Shown here one piece after another: positions 24,664 to 32,682 of a stretch of DNA of 64,000 nt. The number at the start of each line of letters is the position of its first letter. The stretch's first letter is position 1. Source of the DNA: Alphaproteobacteria bacterium CG11_big_fil_rev_8_21_14_0_20_39_49 (lineage in GTDB: Bacteria; Pseudomonadota; Alphaproteobacteria; Rickettsiales; UBA6187); the NCBI GenBank assembly GCA_002787635.1, contig PCXK01000023.1, positions 736 through 64,735 on the forward strand. Reading direction: 5' to 3'. Position numbers and translations under genes: made by a program. Under the pieces are notes generated by a model that worked only from the letters and a program-made list of their open reading frames with translations, had not been told where the DNA came from and did no database searches.

Positions 24664-25617
24664 ATGACAACGTTTGAAACGGTTTTACGTGAAAATAATA
24701 TAGAGCTAAAGCGTGAGAGTATAAAAATTTTACAAGTTAATATCGGTAAACGCTGTAATCAGGCTTGCCACCATTGCCATGTAGAATCCGGTCCTAATCG
24801 TACCGAGAATATGGAACCTGAAACGGTGGAACGTCTGCTTGAACTGCTCAAAAAAGAGCCGCAAATACACACGGTGGACATTACCGGCGGCGCACCGGAA
24901 TTAAATCCGCACTTTCGTTATTTTGTGACCGAAATACGCAAGATGGGAAAAGAAGTAATCGATCGCTGTAATTTAACGGTTTTCTTTGAGCCAGGGCAAT
25001 CGGACACGCCTGAATTTCTGGCAGAAAACAACATACAAATAGTCGCATCTCTGCCTTGCTATAAGGAGGATAATGTAGATGCCCAACGTGGCAAAGGCGT
25101 GTTTGGCAAAAGCATTTCCGCTTTAGAAAAATTAAATAGCATTGGTTACGGTAAAGAAGGGTCAGGGCTTATTTTGAACCTTGTTTATAATCCTGTCGGC
25201 GAACACCTGCCGCCGGCTCAAGATACGCTGGAAGAAGATTATCACGCACATTTAAAAGACGAATTCGGCATTATGTTTAATCACCTGTTTACCATCACCA
25301 ATATGCCTATTAAGCGTTATGCTCATATGCTGGAGCGTGACGGTAAAATGAAAGATTACATGCAGCTCTTGATTGATAATTTTAATCCGCAAGCCGCAAA
25401 GGGCGTGATGTGTACCGAGCTGGTGTCTATCGGCTGGGACGGGCAGATATATGATTGCGACTTTAATCAAATGCTGGAAATCCAGCTTAATTGGCAGCCG
25501 CTTAATATATGGGATATTGAGCGTTTTAGTAATATTAAACCTAGCATTGCCGTTGCCGGACATTGTTTTGGCTGTACGGCCGGCTCGGGTAGTTCATGCG
25601 GAGGTGCGTTGCTGTAA
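24664..25617 (+). CDS. arsS: ArsS arsenosugar biosynthesis radical SAM protein
   Basis: The 317-residue protein is a radical SAM enzyme of the ArsS (DUF3641) family, implicated in making arsenosugars by attaching a 5'-deoxyadenosyl group to arsenic. The cluster motif is Cys31, Cys35, Cys38 (CNQACHHCH). TGGAPELNP and the C-terminal Cys-rich tail (GHCFGCTAGSGSSCGGALL), which may carry an extra cluster, are typical. ArsM, which methylates arsenic first, is not in the window. It is the last gene of the operon and is followed by a MITE-like element. Confidence 0.93.
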   Translation: MTTFETVLRENNIELKRESIKILQVNIGKRCNQACHHCHVESGPNRTENMEPETVERLLELLKKEPQIHTVDITGGAPELNPHFRYFVTEIRKMGKEVIDRCNLTVFFEPGQSDTPEFLAENNIQIVASLPCYKEDNVDAQRGKGVFGKSISALEKLNSIGYGKEGSGLILNLVYNPVGEHLPPAQDTLEEDYHAHLKDEFGIMFNHLFTITNMPIKRYAHMLERDGKMKDYMQLLIDNFNPQAAKGVMCTELVSIGWDGQIYDCDFNQMLEIQLNWQPLNIWDIERFSNIKPSIAVAGHCFGCTAGSGSSCGGALL

Positions 25618-25646
25618 GAAAATTTGTATTATTATTGCTAAAGATA

Positions 25647-25792
25647 ACGGAATGCCCCATTAATTGGTTTTAGTGCTAAAATAGTTGTCGTGGGCGAATT
25701 TATTTCAGCATCTCACTTTGTCTTAAAAAGACCCCGAAACAAGTTCACCGGTGACAAAAAAATATAAAAAACCAATTAATGGGACATTCCGT
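25647..25792. repeat. MITE-like element, family B, copy 1
   Basis: Terminal inverted repeats ACGGAATG-CCCCATTAATTGGTTTT (left) and AAAACCAATTAATGGGACATTCCGT (right) bound a 146-bp element with no gene. The core holds a degraded form of the TCATGCTGAATTTATTTCAGCATCT hairpin. Copy 2 is at 63526. Confidence 0.8.
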
Positions 25793-25857
25793 ATTTTTAA
25801 ATGGGTTTTTCAGATATTTCTGATAAATTACAACAAACTTAAAAATAAATCTGATAA

Positions 25858-27675
25858 ATGCAAGATAAATCGCCACTTCAAATTTTACAAGAAACATATG
25901 GCTATCCCGAATTCCGAGGTTTACAGGAAGAAATCATAGAGCATGTTATATCGGGTAGAAATGCTTTTGTTCTGATGCCGACAGGGAGCGGGAAATCGTT
26001 GTGCTATCAGATTCCTGCATTATGCCGTGACGGGGTTGGGATTATAGTATCACCTCTTATTGCACTTATGCACGATCAGGTAAGTGCGTTGCAGCAGTTG
26101 GGAATTAAGGCGGCTGCAATTAATTCCGGCATGTCTGCATCTGAGATTTCTCAGGCAAAAAGCCTTATTCGTGAAGGTGCGGCGGATATGGTTTATGTAG
26201 CTCCCGAACGTCTTCTTATGGATGATTTTCTTGCATTGTTATCGGAATCAAAAATCGCCCTTTTTGCAATTGATGAGGCACATTGCGTTTCGCAGTGGGG
26301 GCATGATTTCAGACCGCATTATACGCAATTATCACGGCTTGCCGAACTATTCCCTGATATTCCCCGCATAGCACTTACCGCCACGGCTGACACGCCTACC
26401 CGTAAAGATATAGTAGAACGCCTGCATTTAACCGATGGAAAAACTTTTATTTCAGGTTTCGACCGCCCCAATATTAACTATAGCATTATCGAGAAAAAAA
26501 GTGCCAAACAGCAGGTTTTAAGTTTCATAAAAGAAAATCATAACGGTAATAGCGGTATAGTTTATTGCCTGTCACGCAAAGTGACGGAAGAAACTGCAAG
26601 CTGGCTATGCGAACAGGGGTTTAACGCATTTCCGTATCACGCCGGAATGAATGCGGCGGACAGAGCTAAAAATCAGGATAAATTCCTGCGTGAGGAAAAT
26701 ATAATTATGGTTGCCACTATTGCCTTTGGTATGGGAATAGATAAGCCTGATGTGCGTTTTGTTATTCACATGAACATACCGAAAAATATTGAAGCATATT
26801 ATCAGGAAACAGGGCGTGCCGGTCGTGACGGTCTGCCATCTGATGCACTGATGATATACGGCATGAGTGATGCCGCATTGCTGCGTAATTTTATCGAAAG
26901 TTCCAATGCACCCGATAGCCAAAAACGCATTGAGCATCATAAATTAAACGCCCTTCTTGGCTTATGTGAGGCGGCATGTTGCCGCAGACAGGTGTTGCTG
27001 GAGTATTTTAGCGATTCATGTCAGCCATGCAATAATTGCGATACCTGTCTTTCTCCGCCTGAAACTTTTGACGGAACAATTGCAGCTCAAAAAGCCATAT
27101 CCTGCGTATATCGTACCGAGCAACGCTTTGGCGTTATGTATCTGATAGATGTTCTACTCGGTAAAACTAACGACAGAATGATAAATTTCGGTCATGATAA
27201 AATTAGCACTTTTGCCATTGGCGATGAATATAATAAGAATGAATGGCAAAGTATTTTTCGGCAGTTAGTCGCCCAAAACCTGCTGACGGTAGATGTTACG
27301 GGTCACGGAGGTTTAAAAATAACTCCGGCAGGAATTAGGTTTCTTAAGGAAAAACAAACGCTGAATTTACGTAAATATACAGGCAGGGTGAAAGGCGAGA
27401 AGCGTATTAGAACCAAAGCAAATATAGCAATTTATAGTGATGCGGATCAAAATTTGTTTGCAGCGTTAAAAGCTAAAAGAATGGAATTGGCAAAAGCCCA
27501 AAACGTACCGCCATACGTAATTTTCCACGACAAAACTTTAATAGAATTAGCAACACAAAAACCTACCGATGCAGATGCTATGGGGCGGATAAGCGGTGTC
27601 GGGCAAAATAAAATAGAACGTTACGGCAACGAGTTCATAAGTGTAATAGAAAAATATATTTCTATCTATAATTAG
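25858..27675 (+). CDS. recQ: ATP-dependent DNA helicase RecQ
   Basis: RecQ unwinds DNA 3' to 5' in recombination and replication-fork repair. At 605 residues it is full length. Motifs: LMPTGSGKSLCYQ (Walker A, about 40), IDEAHCVSQWGHDFRPHY (Walker B and aromatic loop, about 138), TAIAFGMGIDKP-like motif V, QETGRAGRDG (motif VI), the zinc-binding Cys set (CEAACCRRQVLLEYF...CQPCNNCDTC, about 365-395), RQC winged helix, and a C-terminal HRDC domain (about 530-600). The start at 25858 has weak Shine-Dalgarno support but fits the family length. Confidence 0.95.
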   Translation: MQDKSPLQILQETYGYPEFRGLQEEIIEHVISGRNAFVLMPTGSGKSLCYQIPALCRDGVGIIVSPLIALMHDQVSALQQLGIKAAAINSGMSASEISQAKSLIREGAADMVYVAPERLLMDDFLALLSESKIALFAIDEAHCVSQWGHDFRPHYTQLSRLAELFPDIPRIALTATADTPTRKDIVERLHLTDGKTFISGFDRPNINYSIIEKKSAKQQVLSFIKENHNGNSGIVYCLSRKVTEETASWLCEQGFNAFPYHAGMNAADRAKNQDKFLREENIIMVATIAFGMGIDKPDVRFVIHMNIPKNIEAYYQETGRAGRDGLPSDALMIYGMSDAALLRNFIESSNAPDSQKRIEHHKLNALLGLCEAACCRRQVLLEYFSDSCQPCNNCDTCLSPPETFDGTIAAQKAISCVYRTEQRFGVMYLIDVLLGKTNDRMINFGHDKISTFAIGDEYNKNEWQSIFRQLVAQNLLTVDVTGHGGLKITPAGIRFLKEKQTLNLRKYTGRVKGEKRIRTKANIAIYSDADQNLFAALKAKRMELAKAQNVPPYVIFHDKTLIELATQKPTDADAMGRISGVGQNKIERYGNEFISVIEKYISIYN

Positions 27676-27740
27676 TTAGGAACGCCGCCATTATTTGTCC
27701 AAAAAACTTTATAGACTCCGGTATGGAAAGTCATTTAATC

Positions 27741-28340
27741 TTAATCGGTTTTCGGGCAATCTAGGAACTCTTTTGTCGGATATATATATTTGCCGATATC
27801 ATGCAGAATTTGGATCCAAGTAATATTAAATAAAATAAAGCTAGTAAAAATCGATATAATAAATATATCAATTAAAATGCGTTTTGAACGAATAATATTC
27901 TCAAAAGTTATACGGTTTTTATATATTAAGTAAAAAACAGTAATAGCTGTGGTAATAATGGCTGTTAAATAATAATTATTATTAAAAAATACAGAAGCTA
28001 CTAAATTGGTTGAGATAACGACTATTAATGTTATCAGAACAATAATCAGATTTATTGAATACCTTAAAAAACTTGGTTTGTTATAGACAATGCTTTTTAT
28101 AACCCCTTTAAAGCAATGGTTAAAAACAAAGTAATTACATATAAATATAAATGTAATTAAGTAAATACCTCTTTGAACCGGTCCTTCTAATTCGTTTATT
28201 ATACTTGAAACCGTATCATGAGGAATGCAGTCACCGAACCTTTCTACCAATCCATTATACTCCATTATTCTGCCAATAATAGACTCGAATATTACAACAG
28301 TACTAAAAATCGCTAAGGTTATATATATACGAGATATCAT
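27741..28340 (-). CDS. Hypothetical membrane protein
   Basis: The 199-residue protein has about five transmembrane segments (roughly 5-24, 57-78, 90-112, 118-136, 152-176) and is rich in Ile, Asn and Tyr, very AT-rich in coding sequence. No known family is recognised. It is convergent with recQ. The composition suggests a recently acquired or fast-evolving gene. Confidence 0.5.
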   Translation of the reverse strand: MISRIYITLAIFSTVVIFESIIGRIMEYNGLVERFGDCIPHDTVSSIINELEGPVQRGIYLITFIFICNYFVFNHCFKGVIKSIVYNKPSFLRYSINLIIVLITLIVVISTNLVASVFFNNNYYLTAIITTAITVFYLIYKNRITFENIIRSKRILIDIFIISIFTSFILFNITWIQILHDIGKYIYPTKEFLDCPKTD

Positions 28341-28785
28341 TTATTCACCGATATTATAATCATCTAGTAAATTAAGATATTATAAAATGACTTATGAGTA
28401 AAGCTTTGATTTTGTGTGTAAATATTTTAGTGCAAAATAAATTTAAAGCGACTTTTTTGCAAATCTATACGACTTTCCCCTCGCAGAACGGGGTTTGTAA
28501 CCACGTTCTTACTAGACCTTATTCAGAACGCCGGCTTATTATTCAGAAGTTCTAACCTTGAGCAAAAACGCTATCAGTTGCAATTTTTTATAGTGCCTTA
28601 GTTTAAATAAAAATTTCTGCTATCCACTTACAAGTCAATAATAGCAAGGCTTATAGGCGTATAAATTACACTGTGATTTGTGCTTTTTCCAGTACCCGTA
28701 GCGTCTAACTGATAAAACAGCGAACAGATTGTGTTTTATAAGAACACTTGCTATATATTTGTTAAAAATAAATTGTGAGAAAATT
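28341..28785. other. Intergenic region without recognised gene
   Basis: These 445 bases separate divergent genes. I see only a short segment with higher GC (28465-28530, for example CCCCTCGCAGAACGGGG) that may be a relic of a repeat or old gene, and no tRNA-like or terminator structure I can support. Confidence 0.4.
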
Positions 28786-29676
28786 ATGGAAAAATGGGAT
28801 AGTAATAAAACAAGGTTGTTTATATGGGTGCCATTAATTTTCATAGCATCATATAAATTGTCTCCATATTTTTATATTTTAATTATAGGTGATTTTTCTT
28901 CTGAGTTGGAAAGGCTAAGAAATTTAGTGTTAGCAGCAGCGGCTGTTCCAACAATTTTACTTTTGACTTGGAGATCAGTTGTAGGACAGCAATCTTTGAA
29001 TGAAACAGTAAAGACAAATGAAAAATCACATATACGAGATTTATACTCAAAAGCAATTGAGTTTATCGGCTCAGATAAACAGACAATACGTTTAGCCGGC
29101 ATAAAAACATTAAAAGAAATAGCTAAAGCTGATCCCGCAACTTATCTTCCAACTATAATGGATATTTTATATACTTTTGTGCGTGAGGTTGACAGAACTG
29201 CATCAAGCATAAGGGAACAAGGTTCGTCTACAGGCGAAGAAGCTGTAAAAGCAGAAAATTATAAAAAAGATTATGAATCTCAAGTATATGCTGCCATAGG
29301 CCTTATGAAAGAGTTGAGAGAAAAGGATGCAGAGCTACGTATTGATTTTAGAAGTGTTCATGTAAAATGTGCTGATCTTACTGAATTTAACCTAAACAAG
29401 GCAGATTTTAGAAATTCTAGTTTTGAATATTGTACATTCTACGGGTCTAATTTAACAGATGCCTTGTTGAATGGTGCGGATTTTAATAATAGTCGGTATA
29501 ATAGCAGGGAATTTATTGTTAATGAATATCCTTACTATGACAAAACATTTAAACCAACTATATTTCCTGCCGATTTTGATCCTAGTAAGCATGGAATGAG
29601 AGATGTAATCGAACTCTTGCGGAATAAAAATGTAGTTGAAGATATAAAAGAGAAAGTAAAAGAACCGGCTTTATAA
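28786..29676 (+). CDS. Membrane-anchored pentapeptide-repeat-like protein
   Basis: The 296-residue protein has two N-terminal transmembrane segments (about 12-31 and 46-64) and a cytoplasmic helical region, with a HEAT-like stretch (LAGIKTLKEIAKADPATYLP, about 105-125). A short pentapeptide-like stretch follows near 200-245: ADLTEFNLNKADFRNSSFEYCTFYGSNLTDALLNGADFNNS, with A(D/N)L/F every fifth residue. Proteins of this plan, with two membrane helices, a helical domain and pentapeptide repeats, are widespread in bacteria and often found in accessory regions; their function is not well known. I chose the ATG at 28786; a longer start at 28729 adds 19 residues with no strong ribosome site. Confidence 0.65.
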   Translation: MEKWDSNKTRLFIWVPLIFIASYKLSPYFYILIIGDFSSELERLRNLVLAAAAVPTILLLTWRSVVGQQSLNETVKTNEKSHIRDLYSKAIEFIGSDKQTIRLAGIKTLKEIAKADPATYLPTIMDILYTFVREVDRTASSIREQGSSTGEEAVKAENYKKDYESQVYAAIGLMKELREKDAELRIDFRSVHVKCADLTEFNLNKADFRNSSFEYCTFYGSNLTDALLNGADFNNSRYNSREFIVNEYPYYDKTFKPTIFPADFDPSKHGMRDVIELLRNKNVVEDIKEKVKEPAL

Positions 29677-29755
29677 ATATAGTGGCTGTGTTACCTAAAC
29701 TTATTTTTCTATAGCCCTGTAAATTAACTTCCCTCTAATATATATTATAATTTTC

Positions 29756-29854
29756 AACCCGATTGAGCAAGATTTTGCAAATATCAAAAAAATCAGAGCA
29801 TGTGACAACGAAAATTCAACACTTGATGAGATTGTAAATATTCACACAAGTTAA
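29756..29854 (+). pseudogene. C-terminal remnant of an IS630-type transposase
   Basis: Reading from 29756 gives NPIEQDFANIKKIRACDNEN then STLDEIVNIHTS and a stop. NPIE followed by a helical IKK/KIR segment and TLDEIV is the end of the DDE domain of IS630-family transposases (NPIE-W/F-xxIK). Only about 33 codons remain, with no start and no upstream transposase sequence that I can see. It shows that an insertion sequence once lay here. Confidence 0.65.
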
Positions 29855-29956
29855 TTTAAAAGACTATATATATCTTAGATGCTTATGGTCAGGTCGTAGT
29901 CTGATGGGTATTATTGGTTCTAACCAAAGTAAACAGACTCCCCTAACAAGTCGGTA

Positions 29957-29980
29957 ATGACAGCCTCAAGGGCAGCAATC
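29957..29980. repeat. Short repeat shared with the element at 14.8 kb
   Basis: ATGACAGCCTCAAGGGCAGCAATC matches 14809-14832 with two mismatches. The 29677-30007 gap otherwise holds only the IS630 remnant and AT-rich sequence. Confidence 0.55.
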
Positions 29981-30007
29981 GGTGAGGGACAATATAATTT
30001 CGGTAGT

Positions 30008-30931
30008 TTATCGTGTCGGACGCAATGAACGCATTTGTTCTTTTATTTCACGCTGCATTGTTTCTAATTCCCGTAGTTTCCGTAATAATTGTTCGTATCT
30101 GTCATTGTTATCAGATGCTGATGTCGAAGCCGTATTAGAAGTAGTTCCGATTCTGTTTAATCTTTCAACGTTCCTTATCCTTGAATCGGTAGTGGGTTCT
30201 TCTGCCGACAACACCCGAAGTGGTGCAGATGTTTGTATTTCTACCGAGTTTGTTTCAATTCGTACTTCACTAGGTGCTATGGTTGGTTCTGTTGACGATG
30301 TTGCAGCCGTATCATTTGCAACTACGGGGGCGGCTAAAACGGGCCGTCTTGGAGGCAAAATGCTGCCTGATTCTTCTTTTTTAGGTTCCTCCTTCTTTTT
30401 GGGAGGAATCTTTTTCGGTTCTATTTTTTGGTTTTGGCTTGCTGTCCCAATTGCCTTACCTGTAAAACCGTCCCAAACTTGTTGTATAATTGACCCTCCC
30501 TCCATTGCTATTTGTTGAGTAGGTGCGTTATCAAGAGGGTTTTCGGAAGCATTTGCCGAGGAGATTATATTAAAGTCAAAGCTAGTATTTACACCTGATT
30601 CAGTCACCGCTTCTATTACTATAGGTGATTCTCCTGAGCCGGTTATTGCCGAATTAAGTCCGTTTGAAGTTGTAAACGAAGCCAGTAAAGCCGGAGTTGC
30701 CATACCTATCTGGAAAAGTTTGTATGCTTTTACCTCATCGCTATGCATGTATGCTACGGTTCCGCCGACAAACATGAATATAATGAATTGTAGGCTTATA
30801 CCGATTATGTGACCTGTTGAAAGCCCTGAGCTTTCAGAAAAAACAGCCGTCAGGTCTAAAGTTAGCAAAATTGCACATATGGGCATTAAAGCACCGAGAA
30901 TTCCCGAAAAAAAACGCTCCCTACCTGTCAT
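30008..30931 (-). CDS. Membrane protein with Pro/Lys-rich linker and C-terminal coiled coil
   Basis: The 307-residue protein has about three hydrophobic segments in its first 90 residues (about 8-28, 41-62, 71-86), a low-complexity region rich in Lys, Pro and Glu (about 172-195) and a C-terminal helix with heptad-like pattern (about 270-303, RYEQLLRKLRELETMQREIKEQM). I recognise no family. It is the last gene of an apparent operon with the di-haem cytochrome (2 bases upstream) and P450, so it may scaffold or anchor these proteins at the inner membrane. This role is inference. Confidence 0.55.
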   Translation of the reverse strand: MTGRERFFSGILGALMPICAILLTLDLTAVFSESSGLSTGHIIGISLQFIIFMFVGGTVAYMHSDEVKAYKLFQIGMATPALLASFTTSNGLNSAITGSGESPIVIEAVTESGVNTSFDFNIISSANASENPLDNAPTQQIAMEGGSIIQQVWDGFTGKAIGTASQNQKIEPKKIPPKKKEEPKKEESGSILPPRRPVLAAPVVANDTAATSSTEPTIAPSEVRIETNSVEIQTSAPLRVLSAEEPTTDSRIRNVERLNRIGTTSNTASTSASDNNDRYEQLLRKLRELETMQREIKEQMRSLRPTR

Positions 30932-30933
30932 AA

Positions 30934-32667
30934 TTAACCTCCGTAAGTTTTATTTGTATCGCTGCAAGGATAGCTTTGATTTCTTGAAACTACCTCGGTT
31001 TCAATGTCGCCATATTTATATGACTTTAAAAACTCTATAATTGCAAATCGTTCTTCTTTTGTAAGCTGCTGACCGATTGCACCGGGCATATTGTCAAATA
31101 TATGTCCCTTGTTTGAATTACCTTTTTGGGTAACGTCAAACTTGGTTACATTCCTTACAAATGTGTCCATACCTACTTTTACAGGGTCGAACATATAGCT
31201 TCCCACATCAAACGTTTTTGAACGTTCATCATAAGGGCTTAATAGCTCATAAAGGTTTGGCACTGAGCCGTTATGCAGGAATGGAGCCGTTGCCCATATT
31301 CCATGCAGAGGTCTTGCTTTATAACCGCATGGCGCACGGACTAGATTTTTACGCCCTTTGCCGTCAAATAAAGGCTTTTCCTCATCGGTGACACCTTCGG
31401 CGGCATATCTGTTTTCCATAACTTTTTCAGTTATAAAATGCAGCCCGAATGCCTGATCTGCCTGAGCCGGACCGCCTATCTTTCTTGAATCTACACGGTA
31501 GTTCTCAAAATTCTCACCTGTCGTCCTATCCGTACCTATCTGGTCATAGCTTAACATTGTAACACGCCATTCGTCAGTGCCGTTAATGACCTTTTCTCCA
31601 TGACAGCTTACACAATGTTGCTTATATAGCTTTTTGCCCATTTCAACTTTGGCTTCATCTAAAGGCCATATATCCTCAGGCCACGCCGGAGCTTTTAATT
31701 TTTGCAGGGTTTCCTCTATTTTATATAGATTGCGTACCGGAACGGTAGAATCAAACAATTTATCCTGATCTACAAGGTTCAATTTGGCAAATACACCCAG
31801 AGCCTCACCGACATTTCTTGCCATAGGCTGCCTTACCGAGCCGTTCCACTGAACCCAGTCAAGACGGTGTATATCCCAAACATGAGGATAGCTAACAGGA
31901 CCGTTACCAATCCTTAAGTTATGGATTTTCTCAAGGTCGTAGCCAAATACCGTATTAGATATACGTTGCAGGGCATCAAGACGACCGTAACCTTCTTCTG
32001 TCGGGTATATGTCCTTTAAAGCCTCGGTCAATCCTGTTTTAAATCCTCGTTCGACCGCATTTTTTAAGGCTTGTTGCAATTGTGCCTTTTGCTCGTTCGT
32101 AGCACCTTCTCCGAGTATCCTTTTGGCAAAACGCTCAAATTTTTCAGGCTTTGTATGTGTTTCGATAATTGAGGAGGTAAGAATCCTACGGAACTTATCC
32201 AAAGAGTGCATGGAAGCACCGCCGTCAATCCTTATAGCCTTTAATGTGCCGTTATCGGGGTCTTTATAATTTAACTGTCCCGTATGACAAGCCGCACATG
32301 TAAAGCCGATAAAAGGCTGATCGGTTTCAGGGTCATATGTAACCGCCAAGCCGATAGGTAGCCCCTGTGCAGGTCCCATATCATTTTCACCGGCGTGCAT
32401 AAAACCGATTCTGCTCATGAAATCCGGATCCATTAATAAACCCTGCTCACCGAAACCAGGTTGTTCTAAAGACTTCATCCAGGCAAGCGGAATAGTGAAA
32501 GTTCCCTGACTCGCCCGATAATAAAAACTACGGTCTTCCTTTGTCCAGCCCTGATCAAGGTAGCGTATATCGGTAGTGAACTCGTCACGCGGGAAAAGGG
32601 TCATACATGCGGTTACCATAAGAACTGCACCAATTATTAATAGCTTCTTCATGTTAAAAAGTTTCAT
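30934..32667 (-). CDS. Di-haem cytochrome c lipoprotein, RoxA-like
   Basis: The 577-residue protein has a signal peptide with a lipobox (VTAC, Cys21) and is predicted to be anchored in the periplasm. Two c-type haem sites are visible: CAACH at Cys124/Cys127/His128 and CVSCH near residue 350. GIWATAPFLHNGSVPNLYELL near 460 is the signature of the RoxA/di-haem peroxidase branch. RoxA oxidises polyisoprene; the relatives act on hydroperoxides or hydrophobic substrates, so the substrate cannot be stated. It is located between a P450 and a membrane protein on the same strand, suggesting joint oxidation of a hydrophobic compound. Confidence 0.82.
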   Translation of the reverse strand: MKLFNMKKLLIIGAVLMVTACMTLFPRDEFTTDIRYLDQGWTKEDRSFYYRASQGTFTIPLAWMKSLEQPGFGEQGLLMDPDFMSRIGFMHAGENDMGPAQGLPIGLAVTYDPETDQPFIGFTCAACHTGQLNYKDPDNGTLKAIRIDGGASMHSLDKFRRILTSSIIETHTKPEKFERFAKRILGEGATNEQKAQLQQALKNAVERGFKTGLTEALKDIYPTEEGYGRLDALQRISNTVFGYDLEKIHNLRIGNGPVSYPHVWDIHRLDWVQWNGSVRQPMARNVGEALGVFAKLNLVDQDKLFDSTVPVRNLYKIEETLQKLKAPAWPEDIWPLDEAKVEMGKKLYKQHCVSCHGEKVINGTDEWRVTMLSYDQIGTDRTTGENFENYRVDSRKIGGPAQADQAFGLHFITEKVMENRYAAEGVTDEEKPLFDGKGRKNLVRAPCGYKARPLHGIWATAPFLHNGSVPNLYELLSPYDERSKTFDVGSYMFDPVKVGMDTFVRNVTKFDVTQKGNSNKGHIFDNMPGAIGQQLTKEERFAIIEFLKSYKYGDIETEVVSRNQSYPCSDTNKTYGG

Positions 32668-32682
32668 TTGCGTTTCGTTGTT

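Noticed and set aside
30034-30518. Open frame on the plus strand inside the membrane/coiled-coil gene
   Set aside because: It lies opposite a real gene with good codon pattern and has low-complexity Ser/Val content; it is a shadow of the minus-strand gene.
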